Source: Eimeria necatrix (Eukaryota; Apicomplexa; Conoidasida; Eucoccidiorida; Eimeriidae). Taken from it: a DNA stretch of 64,000 nt. The stretch spans positions 143,501 through 207,500 of the forward strand of contig NW_013652461.1 in NCBI RefSeq assembly GCF_000499385.1. Reading direction: 5' to 3'. Every line of letters begins with the position of its first letter. Position 1 is the stretch's first letter. The notes below the pieces were generated by a model that was not told the origin of the DNA, did no database searches, and worked only from the letters and a program-made list of their open reading frames with translations. The translations under genes and the position numbers were made by a program. This document shows positions 13,201 to 25,204 of this stretch, piece after piece.

Positions 13201-16200
13201 GGGCGTCCTAATAATCGTGTACTAGCGTTAAACTTTCGCTGTTCCTGCTCTCGATATGACTTTGACGATTTGCGGCAGTGTTACCATAGGCAACACCAGG
13301 CATTCGCAAGGCCATGTTGCTTTTGAATTCCTGGCCAGCTCCTAACTTAGACTATAGATGGCAAACAAACGGCCCCATGAGGACCGCATCTGCGTCACTG
13401 AACGGGTGACACTATAAAGTATTTTCATAACTTTATAGCATAGCTCAAACAGCAACTCAAGGGAGGCGGCACTCAGTGGAAGGTGGCTCTGCTAGCACTG
13501 CTATAGCGCTGTCTACGGTTTCTAAAATGAGACTGATGCCGCCTGCATCTAGGAGAATGAAATGTATCAATAGAGGCACGACTGTCTACTGCTCAGAACG
13601 CTGCTAAGGATCCTATGACTCAAGAACCCTACGATGAGGATGAGGATGAGACAAGTTCCAAGGTGAACTGGCAAAAAAACGCAGACAACAGAGCCGCACA
13701 AGCGAGAACAAAAACATTCCTACTCACAGATTCCTTGCCGTCGCTCTGGCATGGCTGGCTGCATTGCACCTAGAAATTATCTCAGGATTAGTTCCATATA
13801 TAGAAGCCTTAACCCTCTCTAGTTTCCCATATAGTGGTTGAACGCTTGCATCGAGAGATATTTCACCCTCTGCAAGCTAATGCGTGCTCTGCGATGTAAC
13901 GTTGGCTGCTGAAACTACAGGCCAAAATAACAATTTGCGTCTGTTTCAAGTTCTTCGTAGTGCACATCAGATTTTTTGACGCTCCAGCGCTTACACGCTT
14001 CGCTATCTGCGTGTTGTGCCGTGGTCGTACGAAGAGCTGCAGCGGGTAGAGTCGCTTGATTCGCCTTGCTGTCTCGCGTGCAAGTTGTGTGGGCGCGCAT
14101 TCTGTAACGACAAGTAGTATGTCGAAATACGAATTGCTGCGTCCAGCACTCGTGTTCGGAAAGGCGCAAATTCGTAGCATGCTTCAGGAGAAGCTTCATA
14201 ATCACCCGCTACAGATGAGACAGGTATCCTAATTAACTATACGGATTCTGGTTGGACTGATAGCGGAATTATAGACTAGTGTCGCTGGCCACTTTGTTGC
14301 GCTGAAGCCCACTAAGGTGTACATACCCAGTTCACAGGGTCCACTCTGGGGTTACGCGTAGAAGCCCAGAAAGTCCTGCTTCTATGCACTTTAAGTGTGA
14401 TACTTTCCTGTTTTTCTTACGTTTCCTGGGAGGAGAGTTCATCTGCTCACACACTTCGGAAACCGTTAGTACATGCTGCACTACTTGATGCATACGTCCG
14501 TTACACTCCGCAATTCAATAAAATATTGGGAAACCTGAGAATGATGTCAGGAGGAAGCCACCCAGTGGTGAGGACATGTTTTACATAAGGTTTGCTTGAC
14601 GCAGCGAGAAGGGGTAGCTTTCCGTATGAAATACAGCAGCCATCAGTTGCAGACATCTGCTTTGTGATACGCCGCAGTTAGACACCTTCGGTTAAGCAGT
14701 GATGATGTTTTAGTTCAGATCTGTGATGTTTGCAGGTGGCATACGCTACGAACGCGGGTATTATGAAGCGCGGCTGGAGATCACAGCGCTTTCTCTCGCA
14801 CAAACCATTTGCATAACACGTGGAAACCTCGGCGTTGTACTTTTATTAGCACATTGCCAAAAAAGGAACTTCATTTTTCAGATCTGTCCTTCGAAACCTG
14901 TTACAGAACCGGAGGATGCAGTGCAAGGCTTAGCATACGTGGATTGTCCCGCACGCGGCAATCTATAGACAGGAAACATCAACACTTCACAGTTCAGTCA
15001 TTGCTGTCGAAGCGTATAAGTGTAAATTATGCGAGTCATCCGAGTGATTTGGCAGCAGCGAGTTTTCACCTTTCCACCGGCGACATCGAGCAAATATATT
15101 AGCAGCATGATCTTTCAAAATGGTACATGCTCTAGGTTTCCGCGCCCATTGTCCGTTTGCTTGGAAGGTGCCCGTTTGCATGCTAAATTTTATTAGCCCT
15201 TGCGTATAACAAGCTCAAAGCTGGTCGTTCGAAGCAAAACTCCATTATAGCTAGCAATACGACTGTCGCATACTTGTATTGAATGATGCGGCTTTTCTGA
15301 CAGAATTACTTGAAAAACTGCGCGTGTGGCCTACTGGCCTCCAGCGGAAAATTCAGATCATCGCACTTTCAGCTTGTTTAGATGCAATGATTTATCTAGT
15401 GGCTTCTTCAAAAGCAGGAATTCAATACTTAACTAAAGCGCATCGCGCTTTACATATGTTCCATTCCAGCTGCTCTATGCAGTCTGGCATGCGCATTAAC
15501 GTATCCGAGCTTCAGCTACCCTCTCGCTGCGCTCCCCCCATCAAGTGTCATCAAACCTAGAGGACTATGCACCCTCGACACATGATTCTTCGGTTGCAGT
15601 GATAAGGAGCGGTGCTCTCTCTCTTGACAAAAGAGGGACAGCTACTTACTGCTGTCCTCAATTAAAAGCCTTTGGGCGCTGCAGTTGAAGGAAGAAAAAG
15701 CATTGAACTGAATTATCACACAGTTTGCGTGTGAACGATTTGGTGTCGTTTCACCATACTGCCAATATTGCTGGCGAATCGTTCCTGGCCTTTGTAAATG
15801 GACGATAGTCCTAAAAAGGCGTAGCTATGGTATCCAGGAGTTGTCATCCCAGTGACGAAATCACTTCTTCCAATTTAGACCTTCTCTCTCGCGAGTTCTT
15901 CGGCATTAGTACTTGTTTGCATATTTGCCAAATATGCAAGCAGTGTAGAGTATGACTCACTGTTCACAGTACACTACTAAAGAACTTCAGTGCAACTTCC
16001 AGCTCCAGATGAGACCGGCTGAGGGACTTTTGGTTCATCGGCAGGTTGTGAATAGCCAAAATAAATTAACGCTTCAACATGTCACTCGCACAGTAAATTC
16101 CAACAAACTCCAAAAAGTGTAACTAATGAAGACGATGGCGAATTCAGCGTCTCAAGTCTGTGAGCAGCAAGGAAGGGAAAAAGACTGCAGCTCGTGACAG

Positions 16201-18716
16201 CCGAGATGGAGCACATTTTCCTTTACGGTGAACGGCAGACGGCACATACCTGTGGCAGCACGCATCTCGAGACATCTGGGAAACAAATCAAAAGTCAATA
16301 GCCTGAACCTTTGAGCTTGCAGAATAATTGGTGATAAGCAAGCGAATGGTGTGCGGTAGAAAATAAGATAATTTGGCATTTTCGACGGCTTTCCGGGAGA
16401 GCGGCGACGTGCATGGTCGCGGTGGTTCCCGTAGGAGAGAAAAGGAGATAGATACTTTTGTAGAGGAAAGGTGCCAGGTAGCAAGGTACTCATTTGGTTT
16501 TTCCCCGTGCTGAAGTTAGAACCACTATGCTAGTTCTCCTCTGAAGCTGTTGCCCATTTGATTGGCGCTTTTCCTCCGTTCTAAATTTGAAAGTTTTTGC
16601 ACCTGGTTTTTGTTCCACAATGTATATATATATATATATGTAAGACAAGTAATTGTGACGCGCTAGGCCTAGCTGCATTTAAGAAATACTTTTGTTTGTT
16701 TGTCCAATGAACTTCCCGACTCACGTTAAATTTTGTCGACCGTATCACAGTTCATTCCAATCAAATTCAAGGCCAAATGCTACAAATGCGTGAGAGCTCC
16801 AAGCGCGTCACAGGACTCCATTAAGCAAGAGGCTTGTCGAGCCAACGAGCGTGGCTCATACCGAAGAGAAGCAGCTGTAACTGCCACATGATGCACGACA
16901 AATCGTCGCAAAAGGGCCTGCGTGACGTCATTCAGCAGGAATTTAGAGATCCTGTGTCGTGCCCTACGTTAACTATCTACAGGATGCCTACGCGATCGCT
17001 TTCTATCACTGTCATGGAGGTGCGCGCAATTTCCATTCAAGACCTAGTTGCAGACACTTCGAGGCTCATCATGGAATCGTTCTGCTTTCCTGCAAATGCT
17101 CGCAGTGATTTTGTTATCTTATATATTTCCGAGGATGCATATGCTGGTGCCCCTTAAGCCTCTCTTGCGCAATCACCGACAGAAACAGCCCTCGTCAGGC
17201 TGTCTGTGCCCCAGTTGAGGGCTCTCTAGAAATGGGAATGCCACCTGCGGAAACAGCCATTTTGGCCTGATCTGTATGGCGCCCAACTAATTTGAGGGCA
17301 GAAAAGTTTTTTGAGATGAGTCTCTGAGTGTTGATGTAACACAGCAGAGCACACAAACTTGCTGCCCAACAGAAATACTGAAGCCTTGCCCAGGGGGCAA
17401 CACCACCACGTGGGCATTCTGCCCCCTGAAAATTCAGAGTAGACTGCACGTTTACTATTATTCCAGTAGCTGGATAGCTACGCCCTTTCCCCAAATACTC
17501 CTAATTACGTTGCCACGAATCTCGAACGTATTGTGACGCTATAACTGGGATGCAGTATGCTCGCGCATCTGGCCAACACATGCGCCGTGGACAGCTGTAC
17601 AGTGTTGGCTCCAGCAAACATTTACACGTAATATACTAAGTGTGAGAATATAACTCAGCAGACTATCCTTTCTAGCGCGCCCTAAAAAGTGATTAGTTTA
17701 TCCATGAATAGAGACTGTTTTGAGGCTGTGTGCTTCTTATATTAAGTATGAATGCTTGCTGAAGCCAAATACTGTATAGCTGTCGACAGCGCATGTGTTG
17801 GCGAACTGCGCGAACGTGCTGAGCTTTCCGCTGATAGCACGCTCAGATCGTGCGATATGCCTGGCAACGTAATTAATTGCCTTTGAGAAGAGAGAATCTT
17901 CCAAGGAAATGTACAAAGCATTATAGAAGGCACTGGGACTGCTGTAGGATTGACGAGCACTCAGCCATGGCGTCTTGAAGTTTAAGCGGCTATGTGAATT
18001 TCGACAACTTAGTTATCGTGACTTTGTTGAATAGCGTGACAACAGCAATGCTTGCTGGGCTAGTACGTCTGTTCACTTCTGAAATTCAGCAAGCTCATTC
18101 ATGGGAGCATGTGAGGCTATTGGATTCCTTTTTGTCGTAACAAATCGTTGTGTGATGAAGGGTTAGCCAAGAATTCCTGCTGCCACGCACACTGTATAAG
18201 CATAAATTGTGTCTTGTTTGCTTTGTTAAGCGCAAGTGCCTTAGCGATGAGGGACAAATATTGCTGAGCTTCGTAGCATCGAAATGACCGAGTAGCTACC
18301 AAAGGGTCTCCACAGGGAGAGTCGTAAATAAGGCCAGCAGAATAATACACTACAATTCAGAGCCAATAAGTCTTTCACTTGAGAGAAAGTTCCATAGGCG
18401 GTTTTTGACGAAACGATTAAATCCTTTCGCGCAGCCATGAACAGTTCGGTGTTCAGGGCAGATACAGATCTGTGAAGTCCGTGCGCTTTTAGCTCACTAG
18501 CCATGCTGTCACTCTGAGTTATTTCTGTGCAAAACTGCGGAGTAGTCAGTCTCTGCATATCCTCTACAGCTTCCTTCACACGGTAGAAGCATGAATGGCC
18601 TCCAATGAAGCGGTAACGCAAATACTAGTGTGATGCGCACGGATATGCAGAGGTTAGTATGGCTGTAGAAGAGGCTCCATTCAAAAGCTTCAGTTTCTGC
18701 AGGGGACGCAGAGACC

Positions 18717-19239
18717 TTATTGTCCCAAGTCCACTTCGGCTGTTTGCAGTCGCCGCTGCAACGCTAGTTGGCTCTGCTGCAAAGCAAAATTTTCGTTTCG
18801 AAGTGCTCGAATCATTTCGTGCAATCGTTGATTTTCTGTTCTCTGCTGCAAAAAAAATTGCTTCAATTCATTTTTCGATTGTTGTAAAACTGCCAAAACT
18901 TCCTCCTTAGCTTCCTGCACGACTTCCTCTGTACGGCCAGTCTGAAAGCCCTCCACAAGATCAGAGTTGGGGATCGCCATCTAGAGGCAACAATGCAGTA
19001 TGACAGGTATGAAGTCCACTAACAACGATTTCGGTGGTGAAGCCAAGTTGGATTGTATTGCTCACCTGCACGATTTTCTGGGACTTGAACTGCTGCACCT
19101 GCCGTTGGAGAGATCTTAGCTCTGAATCGATGATGCATTCGAGTTCTCGAATTCGATGCTTAAGACCCGACCCGCTTGTCGGTGTCAAGAATGAACCCTC
19201 AGGGTCCTGGGAGTTTTGTGAACACGTTGGGAACTGCAT
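18717..19239 (-). CDS. Small two-exon coiled-coil protein (function unknown)
   Basis: Exon 1 is 19239-19066, starting at an ATG with A at -3 and ending CAG|GTGAGC. Exon 2 is 18980-18717 after a CTCTAG acceptor. Both junctions are phase 0. The 145-residue product starts MQFPTCSQNSQDPEG. After a Ser/Thr/Gly stretch it is almost wholly helical and charged: LKHRIRELECIIDSELRSLQ in exon 1, then a Gln/Glu/Leu-rich coil (NELKQFFLQQRTENQRLHEM) in exon 2. The stop follows VDLGQ. A possible donor (GAA|GTGGAC) lies a few codons earlier, so the 3' end could continue into exons downstream, for example around 18.6-18.4 kb. Basal-body fibre (SF-assemblin-like) or other cytoskeletal roles are possible but unproven. 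It is divergently arranged with the IFT70 gene. Confidence 0.55.
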
Positions 19240-20798
19240 CTTTCTACGCTCTTTAAGCAGAAAGAGAAAGTCAAGTAAGTTTATTTGCAGACTACGAAAC
19301 AAATCGCCAGAAAAACAGAGAAGTCCTTTTGGGCAAATCCTGAACGGTGGTTCATGGGAAGAATTGTGCGCGGAGCCGTAGGCCTGGAACATGCATCTCG
19401 CTTCTCAGGAGTCGTACCATTCCGTTCATTCTAGAGCGCGAATGCGTTGCTTTTTCATCGCAGTTCCGTTGTACCAGGAGGTCTGAGACCCTATGAAGGT
19501 CGCCTTCCTATTCGCGCAGAGCAAATCGTATCCATAGGCAGTCTGCTTAATTCGAAAGAAACGAAGTGCAGCATTTCTCAGTGAATAATCTCAAGCACGG
19601 CCTAGAAGCCACTAAAATAAGTGCGCTAAGGTCTAGGGTTTCTGCCAGCATTGCCAGATTAACGTAGAGCTCCAAGCTGCCTGAAGAGCACTGCGCTTTC
19701 CCCTGAAGCGGGGAGGAATCGCTAGCAAACATTTGCTGTCGGGAAAACTTTCTGAGATAAACACCTATGTTTGTGTTTGGCCTGATGATAGCAGGAATAA
19801 CGCTGGAAAGATAGATACGTGGCGGAAGAAGTACGACGACGCCCAGTGACCTGGAGAGACTTACCGTCCGTAGGTCACCGACGGCCCTTAACTTTGCAAC
19901 GTTGAAGCAAATCCATGCTCGATTTTCTAAGGCTTTCGAAAGAAATGTGGCTTGGATTGTATAGTGGTGCCCCTGTAAAAGCGGCTGACATCCTTTTGCC
20001 TGTGAAGGCTGCCGTGCCCCAGTCCAGCCCCAGCAGCACTTCTGGCAATGTGGCATTTTGTGTTTATGACATGGGATCAAGTACGATGGGCTTAATTTTG
20101 TCAAATAATTTGAGATTCTGTTTGCCTTTCGATTTGATTAATATCTTTTGAGGGCATTTCTTCAGCGCAAGTATCAGGCTGTGCGCTGTCGACTTGCTCC
20201 TGCTGCACGGGCAGAAACTAGCCTGCTCACCTGCGTTTCGCTCGAAAGCACACGTGTGCTTCAGATAGAATTTGCCTAGTGGTTAAAGATCTGGTATCTC
20301 TCAATATAATGAGCTCGCTTACAGTCCTTCAGGTCCTTATCTAAAGGCAGCGGACATCTCTCGTGTTCGCTGCAAGCGCCACGGCAGCAGCTCCTAGACC
20401 TGCGTTGATATCTACATTAAGCGTAGTCTTTCACTTTGCGTCAGAGCATCGCTTTTATGCTTTTTTCTTTGTGGGGTGCCTCGTTTGGTGGCAAAAGTCA
20501 CCGTGGCCCGCTTCTGGAGTGAGGAGCAGATGAATGGGCGAGTGCACCCACGTTTCTCGAGTTGAGCTATTTTAGTATCTAACTTTAATGTACATAGCTC
20601 AAGGCGGCGACTCAGGAGGTTACTGCCCGAGTAAGAGTACGCTTGCAGGCACCTATAAGCATTTGGAAGGACCAGTGCGTCTCTATAAGAATACCAACCT
20701 ACATCGGTGTTAGTATGCTCCAATAGCTTTGGCACACCCCTGCTACTTCCCAGCATCCTCATTTGTGGATTCTTTCGCCAGACAACAAGGAAACGAGA
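19240..20798. other. Divergent intergenic region
   Basis: This 1.56-kb interval separates the coiled-coil gene on the minus strand from the IFT70 gene on the plus strand, so it should hold both promoters. I see no confident core element and no supported coding sequence. The 185-codon minus-strand frame at 20104-19547 has no recognisable domain. Confidence 0.4.
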
Positions 20799-23700
20799 AT
20801 GGGTTCCCAGCGAGCGCTTCCTGAGGGGAGCCTTACTGAGGAAGTCTACAACTTAATAAAGAAGCAGCATTTTGAGGAAGCTGGGATAATTGTCAAGCGT
20901 CTTTTACAGCGCTTTTATCCGTCAGAAGACAAAGAATTGCATCATCCTCTGTTGGAGTTGCTGGGATACTGCTTATATATGATGAAGGATTTTGAAGGGG
21001 CAGCACAGGTCTATAAGAGGTTGCACGAAGCATTTCCAGACTCTGCAGAATACAAAGTGAGGCACCAGCCCTTGATTGAACGCCCGTTAACTGGAAGTGC
21101 ACAATGCATTTTTGTTGCTTACATGCACGATCTGCGTGTCAAAACTATTTGTTTTTCCGTTCTAGTTTCTGGCCTTTTTTTGCAGCTGCACACAGCGTAC
21201 TGCCTCCTTCAGTGTGGCACATCTCACGTAAATAGTGCCCCCGCGGAAATCTCAAGCTATAGACAAAGTCTAGAGGTTGCTGACTCAGTATCCTTCCAAA
21301 GGGAAGCTTGTAGAAGTACATCCAGCTACATCCCCGAGTTCGAGGAAAAGGCAAACGGCTGTAGGCCCTGGAACTCAAGCCTAAATTTAAGCCTGCATTG
21401 CACCTAGTCTGCCTCACTAAAAACGGAAAATACTTGAGCCATTTTTGTTATCTAAATGATATTCAGCATCTTGGCCGGAGGAATTTAAGCAAACCGATTT
21501 CGCTTTATTGGAATCAGCTGCGCTCTACCGACGCGGCAACTTCAAGGAAGGCCGAAGAATAGCTGCTGCATCATCTAGCGAACTTGGGTGGACCCCTAGC
21601 CTCGCATACAATGAAGCTCTTTGCGCATTCAAAGTAGGCAGACCACAGAGCTTACACACCCGGGAAATGACTCCTATTTCTAGTCGCTCGCAACTTTGAA
21701 AATGCGATAATTGCCACGTGCCAAGCAGCGTGGCAAACCTAAATTAATGCACTACTGACTGCTGTAACAGAACTTTGGACTTCATGTTATTGCGGCTTGG
21801 CGTTAGCTTGGCGAAGTGAACGAGGCTGTTGAGCTTGCTGAGAAGATCCTTTCTGTGTATCGCGAAAACCAAGTTAACGCTGCTGTTGCTGCTGATGGAT
21901 TTTCAAATGCTATGCTCTGCGGAGGCTCTGGTTTAGGAAATGGGATCTATCAGCCCTTTGCTGAAGAAGCTGTGGTGCGTGAACGCCATACAGAGAGCTC
22001 GCTGGACCCAAACCCTGCGTTCTACACTCGCATAAACTTCATGTCGCCTCAGCACGGGTTTGAAAGATTTTGTGCGTACTGGCGCTCTACAGGTGGAGGC
22101 GGCAAACATTTGCTGTGCAGCAGATATCGCTAGAAATCATATAAATCCTGCAAAGGATTATCTGTGTTTGCTATCTCTTAGCGCCACTGACAGTGAGGCA
22201 GGCATCTAGCGTATGCTCCTCCAGCAAGCACTTAAATAGAGAAATCCAGAATTCGCATTCAGGCTGTGCGTCTATTAACTTTCTTTCCTGAGTGGAGAGG
22301 AATGCAAAAGAGGCTTTCTTTTACTGTGCAGGAGCAGATTGCGTGAGTTTGCACAATAAGGCGCTAACAATTGCTAGCTCTGATCCGAAAGAGTCCATCA
22401 GAATGCTTGCAAAGCTCCTTGAACAGCCTTCATGCCCGCCTACAACCATACGCAACCTCCTTATTCTCTATTGCAAGTCAGCCAAAACTTCAACGAGTTG
22501 CTTCGGAGCAACCTCTGCAGTAGCTATTCCGAGAGAATGTGGCGTGGTGTGTAATGAGTCTGATACAGCCACTGGGCATCCATGCACCTTCATCGTGCCT
22601 ATGTCAAATTTTGTGTTTCCAGACATGGATACGTTGACGCAGCTGAAGAGCTTCTGGTAAGCAATTCGAGAGCATCACTAAGGCAATATAACTGCGGTCC
22701 AGGTCATCCAAGAAACTCTGGCTTTCGAGCGCTGTTGCATAGCGATATTTTCCGAGATTTCCACTGATCATCACTGAATTCATAGACAACGTAGCATTTA
22801 CCTGAAACTCAATTTTGTGACGAGTGGACCTAGAACAGTATGCGTTTCGACGGTGCTTTCAAGAAACTGCATCAATGGAAGGTGCCTTGGTGTGCGGAAT
22901 TGATTGACTAGGCCCGTTTAGACTAGAACAATAAAGTGTGCTCTAAAACGTCGGGGAAGTAAATATCGCGTTTAACGGCTACTGCGAGAGATAACAGTTG
23001 CTTTTCAGATACTGGGTAACACATAGAGCTGTTTCTTTTGTATCTGTGCAGACCGCTTGCAGCGATTTTCCCTTGCAAGAACTAAGTGAGTATGAGGCAG
23101 GATTTCTGAAAAGCATTATCTTGGTAGGCTCACATATGCATCATGCATTCTCTTTGTTTACTACGGTCTTATGACAAGACAACATGTGCACGACAATAAG
23201 CAGATTAGAAGAAAGTCAGCGAGACTCAAGCAGGTTAACGGTTTGCAATACTACTCGTTCAGTGCACCTTTTTGACAACTTACACCCTTCAGGGGCATTC
23301 TTCTCCCGTTGCAGCCGAAAGGCATCTTGAAACGCTCGAAAGACAAATAGGAGAGGAGATACATGGCCTGCACGGAGACACTGTACGTCTTTACACCTTT
23401 TTATTCAGAGTAGCAGGCGAATCAGAGTTGTGGAATCTGTTGCATTGATTTGCTTGCTTTGATACAGTGTTTTGCACCATTCACAGAAGTAAGCCTGCCG
23501 CAACACTTACAAAATGCATAAACACTAAGCATTTCTAGTCTTATTCAATTGTCTCTCCTGCTTTGAACAGGGCATGTGTTCCTGCTCTTCAGCGATGCGT
23601 ATCCAAAGTTCAACCAGAGCGACTCTGCAGGAACGTATCGACGAATTGATGCTTGTGGGTATCTCGATGAAGACGGCTGCATTCAAACATATAGACTGTC

Positions 23701-25204
23701 TTTCAAAGCACCCTAAAGCCATTTTTCTCACTTTGATTGGCGCACTGCAGGTTATAATGTCGCTTGCCAACTTCTACTGCAGAACAGGAGAGCTCTTCAA
23801 AGCGGAGCTGTGAGTTTGCCTTGGCAACATGCAGTACCATTGAAACAACGAACTCTTAATTGGATGGCTTTCAGCAAATGGATGAAACCAAAAACTACTC
23901 GTGGCAGCTTTAACACGTGTGCTGCAGCCTGCTTCGTCGTTATGGAGACCTTTGCAGCGACCTTACTTGCTGGCGCATCAACATGGGGCATATTCTCTTC
24001 ATGCAAGTACGGCAATACTAGCAATTCGTGTCTATCGATATTATGCTCGAGATTCTACATATCTGTGGTATTTTGTAGTAACAGAACCGTATAAGTGTCT
24101 TCGGCATATTGCATCTTACATACACTTTTACGCAGAAGAAGTATGCCACTTGCCTTGCTTTCTATGCACCAAGCATCCGGTCTGCTGCATGCAAGGAGCC
24201 ATTACAGTGGTGGGAAATCACTGTCATGGCCAACGCATTGGCTGCAAACATTATTTTGGGTAACCTAGATGAAGCACAGCAACTTCTAAAGTAAGCAACA
24301 TCTATGAAAGCCGCTTTTGAATTCAAACGCCAACGCGTACATGAAGGATGGTCCATTCCAGTGCGAGCAAGGTTTCCAAAAGTGGATCTACATACAGCAG
24401 ACCGGTATAAAGTAAAAGCCGAAACCTGCTGCACACACAGCCTTCCCAGTTATTGTTTGTGGGCTGCTACTCAGCGTGCTGAATGCCGGAGTTGAACCAA
24501 CTGCTACTGAGGCAATAACCGAATTTCAATGTAACAATTCTATTCCTAATTCTTGCATTGCCAAGCTGATTATTGGAACGCTGTACTGCGCTGAAAAGTG
24601 TTACGACTATGGCATTAAGGCTGTGATAGACAGCCTGGAGCCGTTGGAAAAAGCCTTCAATACAGAAACATGGTATGTTTCGCAGTGCTGTTTCTGTCAG
24701 TTCACGAGAGACTAAACCACGCAAATTAGCAAAGTGTATACCATTCGCTACATGGAATCTAGCCATAAGCCTGAATCGTCGTCATGTAAATGAAAATGCA
24801 GGGCACACTGCAAAACGTGCATCGGAGCTCTCTTGACAGACTTGGCCCTAGGAAGTTTCATTATGGATGAAAACTTAAAGTGGCACACTGCGTCATTTTT
24901 GCACAAAATAGAAGCAGAGTCAGGAAGACTGAAATGTAATGAGGTGAGCCACACAATTCGCTAAGGCGTCTCAGCGGAGTTCCTGATCGTCTAGTCTGTG
25001 GGTATGCAACGCAATTCCTTGTTTTTAGTCTTCCGGGGAATGCGTCAACGAACGTTGTCATATTGTAGGTCCATCACTTCACAGAACATTCTTAAACTAA
25101 GTTTAATGTGCTACTAACAGCTTGGGTGACCTGCTACTCAGGGAGCCCATACACTTTCTCATGAGGCACAGGCCCTACGGCAAATGCTCTCGCTCCTAGC
25201 CTAA
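20799..25204 (+). CDS. Intraflagellar transport protein IFT70 / TTC30 homologue (TPR protein)
   Basis: IFT70 (TTC30, DYF-1, fleer) is a TPR subunit of the IFT-B complex needed to build axonemes. I assembled exons 20799-21056, 21186-21227, 21467-21633, 21807-21974, 22093-22192, 22338-22476, 22623-22656, 23052-23123, 23293-23382, 23571-23654, 23751-23809, 23928-24006, 24136-24290, 24475-24672, 24802-24943 and 25142-25204. All are bounded by GT-AG and keep phase, except one missing exon between 21227 and 21467. A candidate for it starts at 21365 (ALELKPKFKPALH). Family landmarks seen in order are LLELLGYCLYMMKDFEGAA, LGWTPSLAYNEALCAFK, VSLHNKALTIA, NLLILYCK+HGYVDAAEELL, CWRINMGHILFMQ, KLIIGTLYCAEKCYDYGIKA and TETW. 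The last exon (LSHEAQALRQMLSLLA, stop) fits the conserved C-terminus. The product is about 620-650 residues, close to the usual 660. In this organism the expected site is the flagellated microgamete. Confidence 0.93.

Larger units (their letters stand above)
1..18716. other. No supportable gene; repeat-poor DNA
   Basis: Open frames here are short (about 60-130 codons), overlap on both strands, and mostly lack good splice-site or codon-pattern support. I recognise no protein family. Short exons could be hidden, because confirmed exons elsewhere in this window are as small as 34-42 bases. Structural items inside are listed separately: an imperfect duplication near 1 kb, a 79-bp tandem duplication at 7.6 kb, a large hairpin at 9.0 kb and a small hairpin at 10.2 kb. 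Confidence 0.5.
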
